64,000 bases of DNA from Amoebophrya sp. A120 (lineage: Eukaryota > Sar > Dinophyceae > Syndiniales > Amoebophryaceae), in the NCBI GenBank assembly GCA_905178155.1, contig CAJINV010000004.1, positions 5,930,828 through 5,994,827 of the forward strand, read 5' to 3'. The stretch's first letter is position 1. Each line of letters opens with the position of its first letter. Below, piece by piece: positions 1 through 14,100 of the stretch. A program made the translations under genes and the position numbers. Below the pieces are notes generated by a model, which searched no databases, was not told the origin of the DNA, and saw only the letters and a list, made by a program, of their open reading frames with translations.

Positions 1-979
1 TCATCGGCGTGTTTGTTTCCTCCAGGACCAGGTTGGCTTTGGTCGTATAATATTCTGCGGTTGTCTGTTCTTCCTTCTTCATTCGGCTCTCGGTAGTAGA
101 GCTGTCCCCAGGTATTGGTCGGATGCTCCGTCTCCATTTTGAACAAATCGTAGTCGTTTTGGCTTCGATTTTTATTCATCACGACGTGCTGGGCCGTAGC
201 TCTAGTTGTCCTATCGGAACTTTCGTCTTCGGCAGAGTCGCACTGCCTGAGTCTAACCGGACTGTCATCTGCTTGTTCATGTTGATCCAGCCTGTTGTTG
301 ATTCCGTTTCCGACCAGGTCATGAGAAGTCATGAATAAACCAGCCTCGTGTTCGCGCTCCAGCAGGCTATCGAGAGCTACTAGGTCTTCCCGGGGCGGAG
401 ACGGCGAGAACCGATGGTCTTGGTCGTCGGCGGGTCTCGTTGCAGCAATAGCGGTATGGGGATGTGCTTCTGGTTCTGCAGTTGCACTAAAAGAAGTCCC
501 AGGAGGCGTGTCACTTGGTCCTCGGACTGTTGACGACGTGGTTTTCCCGCTCGCGTCGATAGGCGGCGTTTGCAGCAGGTCTGCGGCAGACACGAGGTAC
601 TGTTGCGCGAAAGCACTGGAGGCAGAGGACATGAACTGCCTGGAGTCGTCGTTGCTTGAGGGCGCTGCTAATAACGACGACGAGGACGTTGTCGGGTTGT
701 AGTTCATCACAGACGGCTGCTGGTGGTCGGCGCAAAACTCATTATTTTCGGGAGAGTCAAGGTACGCGGGGGCCTGTGATTGTGGAGTTCTTCTAGTTTT
801 GTTTTTGGGTTATCTTCGATCAAAGGATCGATGCCGTGCAATACGCAACGGCAACATGAAACAGACAACACTTTGGTGTAGTAATAGCGTGTCTACTAAT
901 TTCTTACCTGGAACGCGACTCCTGGAGAGCTTGTTGCGGATTCGTGGCGACTGCGACTGCCGTCCGTCGAAGCTGACAT
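1..979 (-). CDS. Gene A: low-complexity hypothetical protein, 3' end cut by window edge
   Basis: I do not recognise this protein. A minus-strand frame stays open from 773 to the left edge (about 257 codons) and is rich in Ser, Asp, Asn and Gln with no visible domain. A short first exon, 979 to 908, starts MSASTDGSRSRHESATSS and ends CAG before a GTAAGA donor. The acceptor ATCACAG at 774-780 joins it in phase 0. A longer exon 1 in another frame, joined at a different acceptor (CTAG near 786), also stays open, so the start is uncertain. The intron (774-907) is GT-AG, not an introner. Gene B ends 1.35 kb upstream. Confidence 0.5.
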
Positions 980-2331
980 GTTGGCGTTAAGACCGGTTTT
1001 TTCCCTTGGCGTCGTGGTCTCTTCTTCCAGCGGCTACTGCAGTCGTGGTTGTCGCAAGAGGTAAAAGACGATAGATCAGAGAGCACCGCTGTTATTTTGT
1101 CATTTTTAGAACCTAACGAGCTTAGACTTACAACTACTTCCTCAGCTTCTACTCCTTACTGACATCATGATCATCTTAATCCTCTGCCCACCCTTTTCAC
1201 TGGACACCGGTTCCAACGCGTAGAGCCCATAACAACTCCGGCATGCCGCGTCATAATCATAAAACCATGTCGCCGCGGCCTGAGGAGGCGACAGGAAACG
1301 GCGTCCCTATTCTTCTCTCTCAACGAGCATCGGAATCTCTCACTACAGCAGGAGTGAATCGGTTGGAGAGCCGCCATGATAAGTTTAAGTACCTCCTCTT
1401 CTCTTCTTCCTGTGCATTTTCAAAACCAATACCAATGCCAATGGGAGGAACGCGAACGAAACATAAACATTGTGAAGACGACCACGACGCCGGCGGTAAG
1501 AGTAGTGCAGCGAAGTGAAAATGAGCTGCGACAGCCGCAAGGATAACTTCAAAATTAAGTAGTTTCTGTTTTTCCGAATCCGATCGTAACTCGACCTCAA
1601 GGACAATAATTTCGCAAATACGGTTACGGACGTCAACTCCTGAAGACCAAAAGATTGAAAAGCTTAAAGCTTGACTTCCACGTGCTCGCAAATTTTGCAG
1701 TAGTTTCAAGATAAGGTGGGAAGAAGACCACGCTATTAACTGTACCTATGCCTACACAATGACTACGAAACGGCTGGTGCTGTGTCTGTAGGAAAAGAAA
1801 CTGTACTAATTACATCCAAAATAGCTGCTCTGTGCAGGCAAAAGAAAATGCACAAAGGGTTTGGCTTTGTGGCTCCAAAATCAAAAATTGTCGAGGACAT
1901 AATTTCGGTAACGGTTTTATATCCCTTTGCAGTTCATCTTCATCCCAATTCGGGGACATGGTGACAAATAACGAAACGGTAAGTGATAGAGACAGTTTCC
2001 TCACTCAGATCTGCTAAAACTATTATAAGTAGCATCTGTCAAAATTGACATTAGCAAGTACTGAGACTGAAGAAGAATTCATCTCAAATATTACTTAATA
2101 CGCGAAGAACGTGAGGCTAGTACAGTCCAACGACTGTACTCACATTCGTTCCTGAAGAACAAGTTTTACCGAATTACAGAACGGGAAGAACGGTTTCTAT
2201 CTTTCAAAAAGTGTAAGCAGCTAAGACAGCGAAATAGTTATGCTCTACTGCAAGCACCACTGACTTTCAAGCTCGAAAACACGTCTCCAGTGTCGCGGTC
2301 GCGGACATTCACTAAACTGAAATCGCTTCGG
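980..2331. other. Intergenic region between genes B and A
   Basis: This 1.35-kb stretch has no coding frame I trust on either strand; the frames of 60-130 codons overlap each other and lack domain-like composition. It becomes AT-richer from about 1550 to 2300. No introner, tandem repeat or RNA gene was seen. It should hold the 3' region of gene B and the 5' region of gene A. Confidence 0.5.
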
Positions 2332-5080
2332 TTAAGGGTGATCATCCAGCTCATCTTTCATGGATGAGAACGCTCCGGAGCTGCTTTTAGCGTTGCCGTT
2401 GTCGCCAAGGGTCATACCCTCCTCGTCAGTAGCTGGTGCACTAACATTCTTGCCACCCGCTGCAGACCCATCTGCAGCAGTCTCCGTCTCAGCCTTTTTA
2501 CCCGGAGTCTTCTTCTCTCGAAATTTCTCGTCGGCCGCTGTCGTCGTGTTCTTATTTTCTGCAAGAACTTCTACATCAGACCTTCTTGTAGGTGAAAACA
2601 ACACCGATTGCGACAGCCAGGTGTGCATGGGTTTGTGCGCCTCCAGCTCAAACAAGCGCAGCCGGCGCGCCTCGTCGTAGTAACGCCTGCGTTCGTTTCT
2701 TGTGTGCTCCAAAAGCAGCAGCAAATTTCGGCATATCACGGCCAGCGTCGCGGCACCGGGACTGACCGTTGCGACTGGGTGGGCGCGGGCGACGAGGGTC
2801 ACACTGTAGCTCGGCTTCTCGAACACTTTCAGCACCTTCTGGTTCCAGATGTCGCTGTGAAGGAAATGTTTTTCCATTTCAACTAGCAGCTGATGTTCAA
2901 GTCATTTAAGCAAAATGAAAATAGTACCAGTACAAAAGCAAAACTACGTCTAGTACGACTCAACTTCCATCAAATCAATCACCTTGCGCTTGGTCATCTT
3001 GCACAACGGACCTTGTGATACTTCTGATGGAAAACTTAGACTGTAGCAGATGCCGAAGTAGAGCTACAACTTACTTGCGATGATCATAGACTGGCGGCGC
3101 AGCAGGCGGGTCCGGGGGCCTGTCCGGTCTCGTGGTGTTTGCTGATGAAGCTGCGTTATCTGCAGCTAGCTCCGCAGGAGCCCCAGCCGCAGACTCGTGC
3201 TGCGACGAGGAGGTAGCAGAAGACGAGGAGGCTGAAGAACCCCTCGACGTTGTTGCCGCTGCCGTATTCATTTTACCTCCACCAGTCGTTCTTTTATCTA
3301 TCGCGTTCTTCTTTTTCGTCAACAGAAAGCAGCGCTCCCACAGGTCCGGTGCGATTCGGGGGCGCAGTAGGTTGAAAAGAATATGCTCCAGCAGGGCTTG
3401 ACACCCGTCGGACTCCTCTGGGTGCAGACTTTGCACGTGCAGATTCCCAAACGCGTTCACGCGCTGCGCAAAATCTTTCCCGCTTGCCAGCTCCTGCGAT
3501 AGACGAAATGAGCCAAGCGGGGCTGCCGGGGTACTAGAAGTCGGATCAGTTTTCGCCGATGATCCACCAGCAGTCGCGCGTGTGCTAGAAGCACTGTTAC
3601 TTGTTCCAGATTTCGCACCACCCGGCTGTGAAGAAGAAGAGCTTCCTCTTGCGGCCCTTCCGCGCTGTTTCGTAGAGGCTGCAGCAGCAGCGCCAGCTGC
3701 CGACGTTGTTGCCCCGTCATTGTCTTTGTCTCCACCATTTCCATCATCGAAGGCGATGTTTGCTGCATCCCCACTACTCGGCTCCGCAATTTTCTTCGCG
3801 CCCCGCGCACCGGTTTTTGCCCGCGCCGCGCTCTTTGCCTTCGCTTTTCCTTTTCCTTTTGCGGAAGTATTTGTCGTCGCGCCGGACGATGCCGCTACTG
3901 GTTTAGGTGCCCAGGTCTCGTCAATCAGTGTCTTGAGAAACCAGTTTTGATAGGCGTTTTGGAGTTCCAAATGCCAGGGGTCCGGAGGCTTGTTTGATGT
4001 TGAGGGCGGGTTCTTTGTATCATCTAATGGCGTAGGCCCCCCGAGTGGAACTTCGACAAGGGGGCCCGAGCCCGACGTGTTGAAGTCTGCATTTATTTTT
4101 CCGAAATGGTTCATCCTTGTGAGAAATCTTGTTGTCCAGGCATCTACTTCGTCCGAGTTGTCCTCCGCAGAAGTCGGGCTACACTTGCTTGCACTTATTT
4201 CCGGCACCACCGGTCCGGTGGAAGAGGTAGCCGCTCCCGTGCCAACCACCACACCCCCGACACCCGTCGTTGCAGCTCCTGAGCTGCCCGATGAGGAGGA
4301 GGAGCGCTTTTTCGCTGCCGGCGTCTTTTTCGCTGATGGTGCAGTGGTTGTTCCGCTGCTGGATTTTAAAGAACCTGCTTTCGCCGGCGTGGAACTAGAG
4401 GAAGCTGTCGCCGGTTGACCGGAAGTCGTGGATGCGCTTGCAGCGGCCGAGGACGTGGAGGTGTCCCCTGCACCCACTATGCGAAATGCTTCGCCCGTCG
4501 ACTTTTTTCGCGCGATCGGGTTCCCGGTGTAGGGGCAGACTTCTGTTGTGCCCCCGTCAGGGGGGGCTTGCTCCCTCCGGTTGGCAGATGGAATTTGTAT
4601 TTGCGTTGCATCATCTTTATTTCCACCAACATCCGCACTCGCAGGCGAAGAAGCCTCTGTTTTTGCTACAGCCACCCCCGCAGGCGCAGTGTTGCTACTA
4701 GACGACGACGAAACTCCTGCTGCGCCCGGATTTAAATTTATTGTCGCTCCTGCACTTCCAGTTCCAGTTCCATCCACCGGCACGAGCTTGGCTTGTTTTT
4801 CCCCAAGCAATTTCGCAAAGCGGCTCAAGGAGTCCGTGTCCCGGATGGCGCGGAGGCCGAAAAGGTGCGCGACCAAGCAGGGTAAAAACACCTCGGGAAC
4901 GGGGGTTTGCGTTTGGTTGGTCCCCTGCTGCTGTCCGCGGCCATGGCGAAATTCGCCGAGCTGGTGGCCCCGTATGCGCCTTGAGAAGTCGCGAATCTCC
5001 GTGAGCCACTCCCGCAACGTGGCGCCGCCTGCTGCTTGTAAGGCCTGCAACGCTCGGAAAACCTTTGTTTCGTCTATCAT
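2332..5080 (-). CDS. Gene B: uncharacterised Ser/Thr/Ala-rich protein
   Basis: Two exons, 5080-3079 and 2882-2332, give 850 aa. The start is ATG at 5080 (MIDETKVFRALQALQAAGG), with an in-frame stop just upstream. The N-terminal 110 residues look globular and helical; the middle is low-complexity Ser/Ala/Thr with Lys-rich patches; a second ordered segment (EHILFNLLRPRIAPDLWERC) precedes the intron and continues in exon 2 (VFEKPSYSVTLVARAHPVA). The C-terminus is acidic. The frame requires a GC-AG intron (donor GCAAGT, acceptor GCTAG); the overlapping GTAAGT donor would give the wrong phase. The start lies 56 bp after the ligase stop, so joining to that gene was considered, but no acceptor in the gap keeps phase. 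No family recognised. Confidence 0.6.
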
Positions 5081-5136
5081 TTTGGATCGATGTTGAGGGG
5101 TGCCGGTGATCCTTTCTCATGCTGACGTTGTGGAGT

Positions 5137-8100
5137 TTACTGAAATTTTTGTCCTACTTGAAGAAGAAAACGAAAAGTGAAAGTTAAAGCATGTTTTAGT
5201 GGTGCAATACATGAAATTGATGACTGCAACTGAAATACTAGTACCCGCTCCTGCTGCGTGAGAATCCTGAAATACAGCCTCTGCTCCGGACTGTCACGCC
5301 CCGTGAGCATCGCCGCAAGCGAAAGCTTTCCGCACCACGCTGCAAAAGTGGACGGACGCAGTCGGACGTGCTTTTTTTCTTTGCTTTTCTTGGATGCAGC
5401 AGAAGCGGAGGAGCTACTTGGGGTCGCAGACGATGAAGACGCAGAAGAGCTGGCCGACGAAAAAGTAGAATTCGAATCCCTAATAGTCAGGTCCGAGCGA
5501 CCGGACGCAGACGAGGCACTGGAGAGCAAGGGATCGCCATACAGGTCTTGATGTTCGCCGACTTGTTGCATCATCGGCCCCATCGTCCTCGTCGTCGGTG
5601 TGAGCATCAATTCGGGGTCAGTATTCGCTGAGGAAGCAGCTGCTGCTGCTGCACCGAACGCGTTCGCCACGGGCGGATGCATTACCTCCGGCTTGGGACA
5701 CTTGAACTTCCTGGAAAGTGCGTGTTTCGGCTGGCCGTAAAAATCGGCTATATCGTCTTCGTTCATGATTCGGTCGAAGCATTGGTTTTGCGACCCCAGC
5801 AACCGCACGCAGAATTTTCCGCGGACCACCATTTGACACTCGCGGAAGGCGCTCGAGTCTGGGCACGCAACACGAAACACGTTCGGGTTTTTCGTATGAA
5901 ATGCAAAAGCATCATACTGGTATAAATCGCATAACAAATTCCCGCAGCATGAAAAATGGAATTTGTAATGCGGATTTAGGTTATGGTTACGAGGGAGATT
6001 TGTAATGCATCATTGCGATTACTGCGAGTACGATACTTTTGCACAGGATATTTCGGCTGGAAATGCAGCGTCCACGTGCGGCCCGTGTTGGAACGCCAGG
6101 AAAGGCTCTGATGTGGAGGGGTGTGAAGGTGAAATGAGAGTCTATCTCATAATTCCGGTGTAGTTGATAGATTTGGAGCCGTGACATAAGCTAGATACTT
6201 ACGTGTGCACTTGAGTTATCACCAGAAAAAGCAAAAATAAAGAACGCATCAAGCACAATAACATGAACTTACCTCTTCATCCTTTTTGTGCGATAGGCGG
6301 ATGGACGCACGTTGCCACGCGTGCGGCCCACCCGCCCGAGAAACGTACTCCCCCGGGACCTTTTGCGAGATCCACTCCCAGGTGGTTTTTCCAATGGCCG
6401 CGTGGGTGCCCAAAAGGTCCGCCTTGGAATACCCTAGCAACGCAGAGTACGTGAGACCGTCGCGGCGGAGCATTTTCCGCACGTGAGAGGTTGCATCGAC
6501 GCTTAAGTTCGCATTTTGCAAAGCGCTCATAGCACGCAACTCCAGAGCGGCTTGTTCATTGTTCCCGGCTCCACCGCTGACATTCGTGCTCTTCGCTCCA
6601 GTTCTTGGTGCTTCTGCGTTGAAGAACAGGTGTCGCAAAAATCCCTCCGCGTCACTCTCTGACCACAAGTGGGGGCTGGGAACGGGGTCCGAGTGTGCAA
6701 GCAGTCTTTTTCGCCAGTCGTGCGTGGTCGTGTTAGATTTCTTGTTCCTTGTAGCATTTCGGGCACCAGGGGAAACACCTCCGGACGAGGACTCTTCTGC
6801 GCCGGAAGTCGTGGTGGTGCCAACGGAAAAGCGACGCCAGAGCAAGCCGGCTCCAACGGGTCTGCGAGTGGCAGATGTGGCTGTTGCTGTGGCGTCCTGC
6901 TCCGACTCCGTCACGATACTTGCGGCACTGTCGAATCGACCACGATTCACAATGTCGTCGTCGTAAGTATCACGACCAGTGCTGCCGACCACGTTTAGGA
7001 GTTTCAAGTGCCCAAGCACCACTTGCTCAATGGTCAAGTCCGGGGGTGTGCTGCCCCTGCCGTGACTGCCGCCACAGAGATACAGGATCATCTGCGCCGT
7101 CCAGGTGTATTGTCGTTGCCTTGCGGTTATCATCTGCACGACGTCGACCCCGCTACTGCCGGCTTCGTCAGACGTGTTTGTTGCTAGTACCAACCGGCAA
7201 AAGTTCATCAAGCCTTTCCTCACCGCGTACTCCAAGGTACGCGTGTTCACCGTAGCGCCCTTTTCCAGCAACAGTTTTGCCGAATTCAACACAACTTGCT
7301 GGTTTTTACTGCGATTGGACTCATCGGTGTCGGGCTGCTTGCGGTGGCGCTTGTTGTGTCCCTTGGAGTGCGACCCAGATCTTCGCGACTGATCTCCGGT
7401 TTCGTCTTCGTCGACGTCTTGGTCGTTCTCAACATCCTCGTGTCGTCTCCTTCTACTACGCCCCGCTGCAGAGGCATCGGTCGTTGTTCGCCCACCATAA
7501 TGATCACCGTCCGCGCCCCCATTAACGTCCGACTCGTTGGCTGTTTCCTCCGGTTCGTTTTCCGAACCCGATTTTGCCCCGTCTAGCAGCGGCCGAGTCG
7601 TTGAGCGGCTAGGCTCTGCATCGTCATCGTAGTGGCGGGCGTTTGTGCGAAGAATTTGCAGGACCAGATCCGATGTATCGTAGTAGAGTTTTGAAGAAGC
7701 TGCGGCTTTTGGACCACCATCAACCTCATATATCTCTGCTCCGTTTTCAACACCTTCCCTGTGGCCTTTTGTGGCTTCTTTTTTCACAACTTTGCGATAT
7801 TTGTTCGTGTCGATGTCCAACACCGTTTCCACATATTTCCCGTTATGGAAGCGTCAGGATATAAATCGTCAAACTTGAAATGATTTCTCATGCATAAATT
7901 GCAAGACATGAAGCGCCTCCCTTGCAGGGATGGCAAGTGAGGCAGATTATGAGCCTATTTAGGGGTTGGGATAGAGCTGCTAAAGAAGCATGACAAAAGC
8001 AGTAGCAGCCTTCTGTGCCCAAACAGCATGACAAATTGGATTCCGTTGCTCCGAAAATTTGTCATGCGCCGCTTCGAAATTGGGCTTCCAACTGGTATCC

Positions 8101-11100
8101 ATTTTATGTATGACAAATCATTTCAACTTTGTCGATTTCAAACCTGACGCTTCCATACCCGTCCAAAAATCCGTAGTCGGTCGCGAACGCGTCCTGCGGG
8201 ACGTCACACAGCGAGGGCACGTATGAACTGCAAAAGTAACTTACTAGTATAAATAGCATCACAAATTCCCTCAGCATTATATAAATAAATTTGTAATGCT
8301 GATGTTTCACCTTAGGAAGAAGATTTGTCATGCATGTTTGCAATTAGTTTTAGTACGAGTACGATGCTTTTGCAGTTCATAGCACGTAGCGCAACACGAG
8401 CTGGAGTGCCTCGTGGCGAATTGAGAGCGACGTGAAGGCGTGGTTGAAGCAAAGGCGGTGCATATTACAATGAAAAATGCCCCCACCCCCGAACGTGGGA
8501 GCATTTGTATTGCAAACCTTTCCAAATGAAACATTCGCCCTCTTGCATCTATCAGCGTCACAGAGTTCCGATCGTGAAAGAATAGCAAAAATTTGTATTG
8601 CAAAAGATCCCAGCAAGAGCGGCCCTTGTCATGCAAGCGACGCGATATACACCTATACCCTGCATCAGAAAGATTCATACTCCTTTCATGCATGACAAAA
8701 AGTTTTCATATTGGAGACTTTGCATCACAAAAAATTTTTGCAACTTTGGGAGTGGGGGCATTTTTCACTGTAATAGTGCAACATCCGGAAAATCACGCAG
8801 GAAAGGTGCGGCTGCGTACCGGCGTCCGACTGCTGGCTGAGGTCTCCTGTCGTGGTGGGAGATGAACTTAGTTTCGTAGCTGCTGCTGCACTTGTTCCAC
8901 TTGTTGTGACCGCAGCAGGAGGAGGACCTCCCGCTCCGGGACTTTTTTTCTCTTCTCTATTCTTGTCGCCCTGTTTTAGTCCATCGTGAAGACTCACCTC
9001 GACGACCTCCCCGTCCTCTGACGCGACTGTCGGCGCGTTCGGTTGAAAGTTGTTTTCGTAGTAGACCTGCTCGAGCAGGTAGGGTAAGTGCTTGACCAGA
9101 AAGGAGTCCGTTTGTTGGAGGGCTTCGTCCAAGACCTCCTGGTATATGTTGGCACGGAAATCCAGCAAGAGGATGCAACAGCCGACAGCTTCCGGCAGCC
9201 GGTGTTGCATGTGTTGTAACAACGGCGTTACAATGTGTTCCGACTGTCGCGTTTTTTTTCTCGAGTTCTGGCCACTACTTCTCGTTGAAGTTGTACTACT
9301 GTCCATGTCTGTATAACACGTTGCGATGTTTGGGTCCGCCTTCAAGCCAAGCAGCACAGCCACCGCGGTCTCCCGGCCCTCTTGGATCGCGACGAGCAGC
9401 GGGGTTTCGTTCTCGGCGTTCTTCGCATTCAGCATACTGAAAAGGTCTGGCGCGGCAACTGCAGGAGTTGTCCTACTTGAAGATGCTGCGTCGTTTTTTA
9501 TCTTCAGTGCACGGGGCCCAGCCTCTTCTGGTACTGCCACTGTCTCGTCCTTTTCAACATGACCGGCCGTGGTGGAGTGGTCTATTGCTGTTTTGCCATC
9601 TTCCTCCACGTTCTTCTTGTTCGCTGCTCGCGCAGCCGCCTCTGCGATCTCTGTGTCGGTCCAGGGCAGGGTGTCGTCAGGGCCCTGGCTCCGCGCGTAC
9701 AAGTGAAACACATTGTCTTTCCGGAACGTTTCAGCCCCGAAGCGTGCACCAAACTCCAGGAGCAGACGAGCCTGATATAATAACGCGAAGAACTCTGACA
9801 GATACTACACTCAGACAGAGACAAGGTTGTTCTTGTAACGGGTTAATATGCAGGTACAAGAGAATCAGAATTATATGAATGTACTGAAGAAGAGTACGAT
9901 GTCATAGTTCCCTTCATTGACGGCAGCGAGGTAGGGCGGCATGTACAGTGGGCCGGAAAACTCGTCGTCATCTTCGGATAGCAGCGAGGAAGAGACTACT
10001 GTGATCACGTCCTCTTCTTCGACGTCTTGGTTTTCACCCTCGTGGTCCCGCCTGTCGGGAACATCCGCTTGGTCATCTTCTGGATTGCTATCTTTGTCCT
10101 CTCGACTACTCCGAGCTGCTTTTGACGTGCTCGTGGTCTGCTCCTTCACCGGAACCCACTTGAAATTCGAATCGTTATGATCGTTTTTTTTTTCCTCATC
10201 ATCCTCCGGCTCCTCGTCCGGAATGGCCGCGCCTTTGCTACCTCCACCTCGAGAGCGTCGCTTGTTTCGAGAGCGTCTATTTGATGTTTTTCGGCCCCCG
10301 GTCGAGTTTCCTCCGCCGTCTGACGAGTTGTGTTCATCACTGGAGCCCCCGCTGCTGTTCAAATCTGCTTCGAGAAGTTCCAGTTCCTTCGCCAACTCGC
10401 TGGGGATGCTGGAGACGACGTCATGGAAGGAGCCCAGTTCCTCCTCGTCCTCCTCTAAATCCTCGATGTTTGTTGACCCGTCATCGATTTCTGTGCTGTC
10501 GTAGACGGCGTCATGCCACTTCTTCCGCATCCGTTTCTCTTCCTCTACATCGTAGTTCACTTCCGCCTTTGCCTCCAGCAACAATCTCACACACGTTAAC
10601 GTCGCGTCCTGACTGCCGCCGGTGGTGACGGTGACCGCGACAGAGAGGTTGCGGTGCAAATCCGGATTCGCGTTGTTCTGCAGCAGCAGCTCCACCAACT
10701 TAACCCGCCGCTGCGCCGACTCAGTCATGTCTTTGTGTGCCACGTACGCGCGAAACGCACACTATCCTCAGGAAATTTTCCGTACGCGACAACGTAAGTA
10801 CATCTGACTACAAATGCTATTCTTGCTGCATGAGACAGGTTTTCTTCAACAATCACATTTACTAGCATGACAAGTCAAGTGCCATGATGCTTCAGGTTGT
10901 TGGAAAAATTTGTGATGCATTTTGTACGTACAAGTACTTGTGCGGTCAACGTGAATTTCAATTTGTATTTGATACGCACATCAGGGGCGTTTGCAGCTCG
11001 TCATCGACGGCGTTCGGGTTCGCGTTGTGGTCGAGCAGACACTGCGCAATTGTGTCCAGGCCCCGGCGGCACGCGACGAAAAGTGGGGTTTCGCCGTTAG

Positions 11101-14100
11101 AATTCAGCGGGTCGACGACAAAGCGGTTGCGGAGGTGCGCAATGTGTTCGCTATTCTGAATGACTGAGAGGGGCGGGATGGTGCGGGAAAATTCTTCCCT
11201 GATGTCCTCGCGGTTGGTGAGAAGGGGAACTGCAAACGATGATGTGCCTGCTTGTTTCGCAGCTGCAGTAGCAGTAGCTCCTTCATGTGCACTACTAGTA
11301 GCCGTGGCAGCTGCTCCGGCATTGCTGCATCCCGCGATGTCTTCGATTCCCGAGTGGCTGAAGCGCTTGCTGAGCCGCTTGCTCAGCTTCCGTACCGTTT
11401 CGACCTCGGATTGGGCCTGTTGGTCCTCGTCCGTTTCGGAGGTACTGGATTCGCTGGACGAAGACGAAGCTGAGGACCCCTGTTTTGATGATTTCGCGTC
11501 TTCGTACGGGTCATTTTCATCGTCTTTGAGCGCAGTAGGCTCTTCTCCGTCTCGTCCACCACCAGATTCTTCATTGTCTCCGGTTCTATTTTTACATGTG
11601 TCACCATTTACTTCCGACGTGCTGGACAGTCCGATGCCAGCGCCTGCTGTGCCCGGATCATCACTATCATCTTCTTTTCCCTCCTCCTCTTCCCCCTCGC
11701 CCTCCGTACCCCCGTCCGCGGAGCTGGCTGCCATCTCCATTACGCGATACACAATCCGCAAATTGTCCTCCCGGTTTTGCACGCAGAGCTGGAGTGCGGC
11801 CAAAATTTTGTTGCAGTAATTGATGAGGGAATTTTCCCACTCCTGCACCCGGTTCGCCGACACGGTTTCTTCCTCGTAGTACTCGAATACGGAATCCACA
11901 ATGGAGAACAGCGGGTGCTCCGGCGACCGGATCTGCGGGAACTCGTCGAAAAACGTCTCCAAGGTTTTTCGGGTCTCGTCCTTACTGGATGAAGTGTCGG
12001 CAGGAGCGTTGCCGTCGGAAGATGTTCTTCTTCTTGGGGCGTTCTTGTTTGCCGAGGCCAAAGATGATGATGACCCGGGAATCACGGCAAGGACCAGTCG
12101 GCAAATGGCGTCGAGCCGGTCCCTGTCGCTGTAGTCATCTACTTCGGGATGAAGTGGAGGTTGCTCAGGCTCTACTTCTGTTGCCGCAGCCGCATCCTTA
12201 TCATAAACACGCAGAGTCTGTTGACTACTTGTTCCTATCCGGCGGTGGAAAACCTTCGACAGAAGGTCTTCCTGCGAGGCGAAGGTTCGGACTTTGAAAA
12301 TTTTTGGACTATTAGCGGTCTTTATGTCGTGGAGGTTTTGGTTTTCAACTGCACGACCAGGAGCACTCTTCAGGAATCTTTCGAACACGGATTCGCAAAT
12401 CTCGCGCACTAGCGCGCCGCTTCCATACAGCTCCCGCATGTGGTCGAGGATGGTCAGAATTAGCGGTCTATGAAATGCAAAAGCATCGTACTAGTAGAAA
12501 TCGCATTACAGATTTTCTCAGCATGAGAAATTACTTAATAAAATTTGCAATGCTGATTTGCCTGCTTGATAAAGAAATTTGTAATGCAAGACCTGCATTT
12601 ATACGAGTACGATACTTTTGCACAGCATACGGTCGCTGGGGCTGGCCTCCTGAAGAATGATCGTAGCCCACTACTTGGAGTTCTTGTGAAGGGACTGGTT
12701 GTCGTGTCACCGCAACAACCTCTGCGGAAGAACCTCCTACGGCTGCCGGTGCAAAATTTTCGTCGCCGCGAGCAACATCTACATCGGCGATAAATGCACC
12801 GCCGCCGGCAATATTTTCGTACTTCCCACCGTAGATTTCTGCGTACATTTGCGCGCAGTGCCAGTGCGCGAGGTCCTTCTCCGCCCAACTCTCGACCGCG
12901 GCTCCCGTGTACTTTTTCAGGTTGGTGTGCTGCAGGAGTAAATCCACGACCTCTTCGCCCACGATGTTGTGGGCCAAGCACAGCGTCAGCGCGGTCTGCG
13001 GCGCTACGTCCTCTGTCGTTTCGAGATTGCAGTCCGCCTTCTGGATCAGCAAATATTTCACCACCTCGGCGTTGTCCTCCAGACTGGCGTCCTTGAGCGC
13101 GCCAAACCGCGTCGCCTTTTCTACAACCGCGGCCTGCAGCGCGGTCAGCCCGTCGGACACAAGGTTGACGTCCTCGTTGGCCTCCAGTAACAGCTGCACG
13201 CATTCCTTCGAACCGGCAAGCGCAGCGACGTGAAGGGCTCGGTAGCGGACCTCGTCCTCATCGAACTCTTCGTCGTCATCGTCGTCGAATATATCGTCGT
13301 CCTCCTCCTCCTCATCCGTGTTATTACTGGAGGTAGAAGGATCCTCCTCGCGTCCTCGCCCTCGGTCCGAGGGAAGGTGATTCCCTTTGTCATGATTTTC
13401 GTCTTGCGAGGACTCAGAACTCATCGGAGACGAAGGGTTTGAGTTCGAAGAACCTGCTTGTTCCCCGTTAGAATTTGTGCCACCGTGGTGGTTGCGCGCA
13501 CCCCGAGCCGCCTCGATGGTAGAGGCGATGTTTGAAGGCGGTGGTTCTACTTTGATCCTCAAAGGCGCCCAGATGGAACTAGCGTCGCCGCTTCGATGTT
13601 CCTGTAGTTCCTTTTCTGCACCTGCTGGTGTCCTCTTTTCATCTATTCTTGAAGTAGCCCCTGCGTCCTTACTTGCCATTGTTCCGATTCTCCCGTCCTC
13701 CGCCACCTCGACTACCGAGGACAAACCCCCCGCTACCGCTATGAATTGCAAAAGTATCGCATTGCAAATTTCTTCAGCATGAGAAATAAAATTTGTAGTG
13801 CGATTTTACCTGTAATGCATGATTGCAATACGAGTACGATACTTTTGCACAGGATAACCGCCGCGACGGAGTGGTCTTGGGGAAGGCGAAACCACAGCTC
13901 TACGGAAGACTCGGCCGACAAACGTTTCAAGTCTTCCATATGAGAGCGCACAACTCCCCGTCCCCCTCCTTTGTGTTGCATGAACAGCAACACAAACACC
14001 AGCACACGTGGAGCCTGTGCATGGCAAATTCATGCAGTTCTAGTGTAGTACTGTTTGGGCTTCCGGAATCTGTCATGCAAACAGTGCAACAGGAAAGCAC

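Noticed and set aside
4698-5120. Minus-strand 140-codon frame overlapping the start of gene B
   Set aside because: It is an out-of-frame shadow of exon 1 of gene B, with Arg/Pro-rich composition typical of a shifted GC-rich frame.
5081-5250. Fusion of the ligase gene to gene B through an intron from the GTACTAGT donor near 5240
   Set aside because: No acceptor in the gap enters gene B in phase 0; an in-frame stop at 5137 and a stop just before the gene B ATG favour two genes.
13739-13860. Separate gene start within the ligase locus at each ATG-led frame (for example 13751, 12439, 10743, 9711, 7832)
   Set aside because: These frames are exons whose joins across introners or GT-AG introns keep frame and complete ankyrin repeats (for example NYDI-ARLLLEFG).
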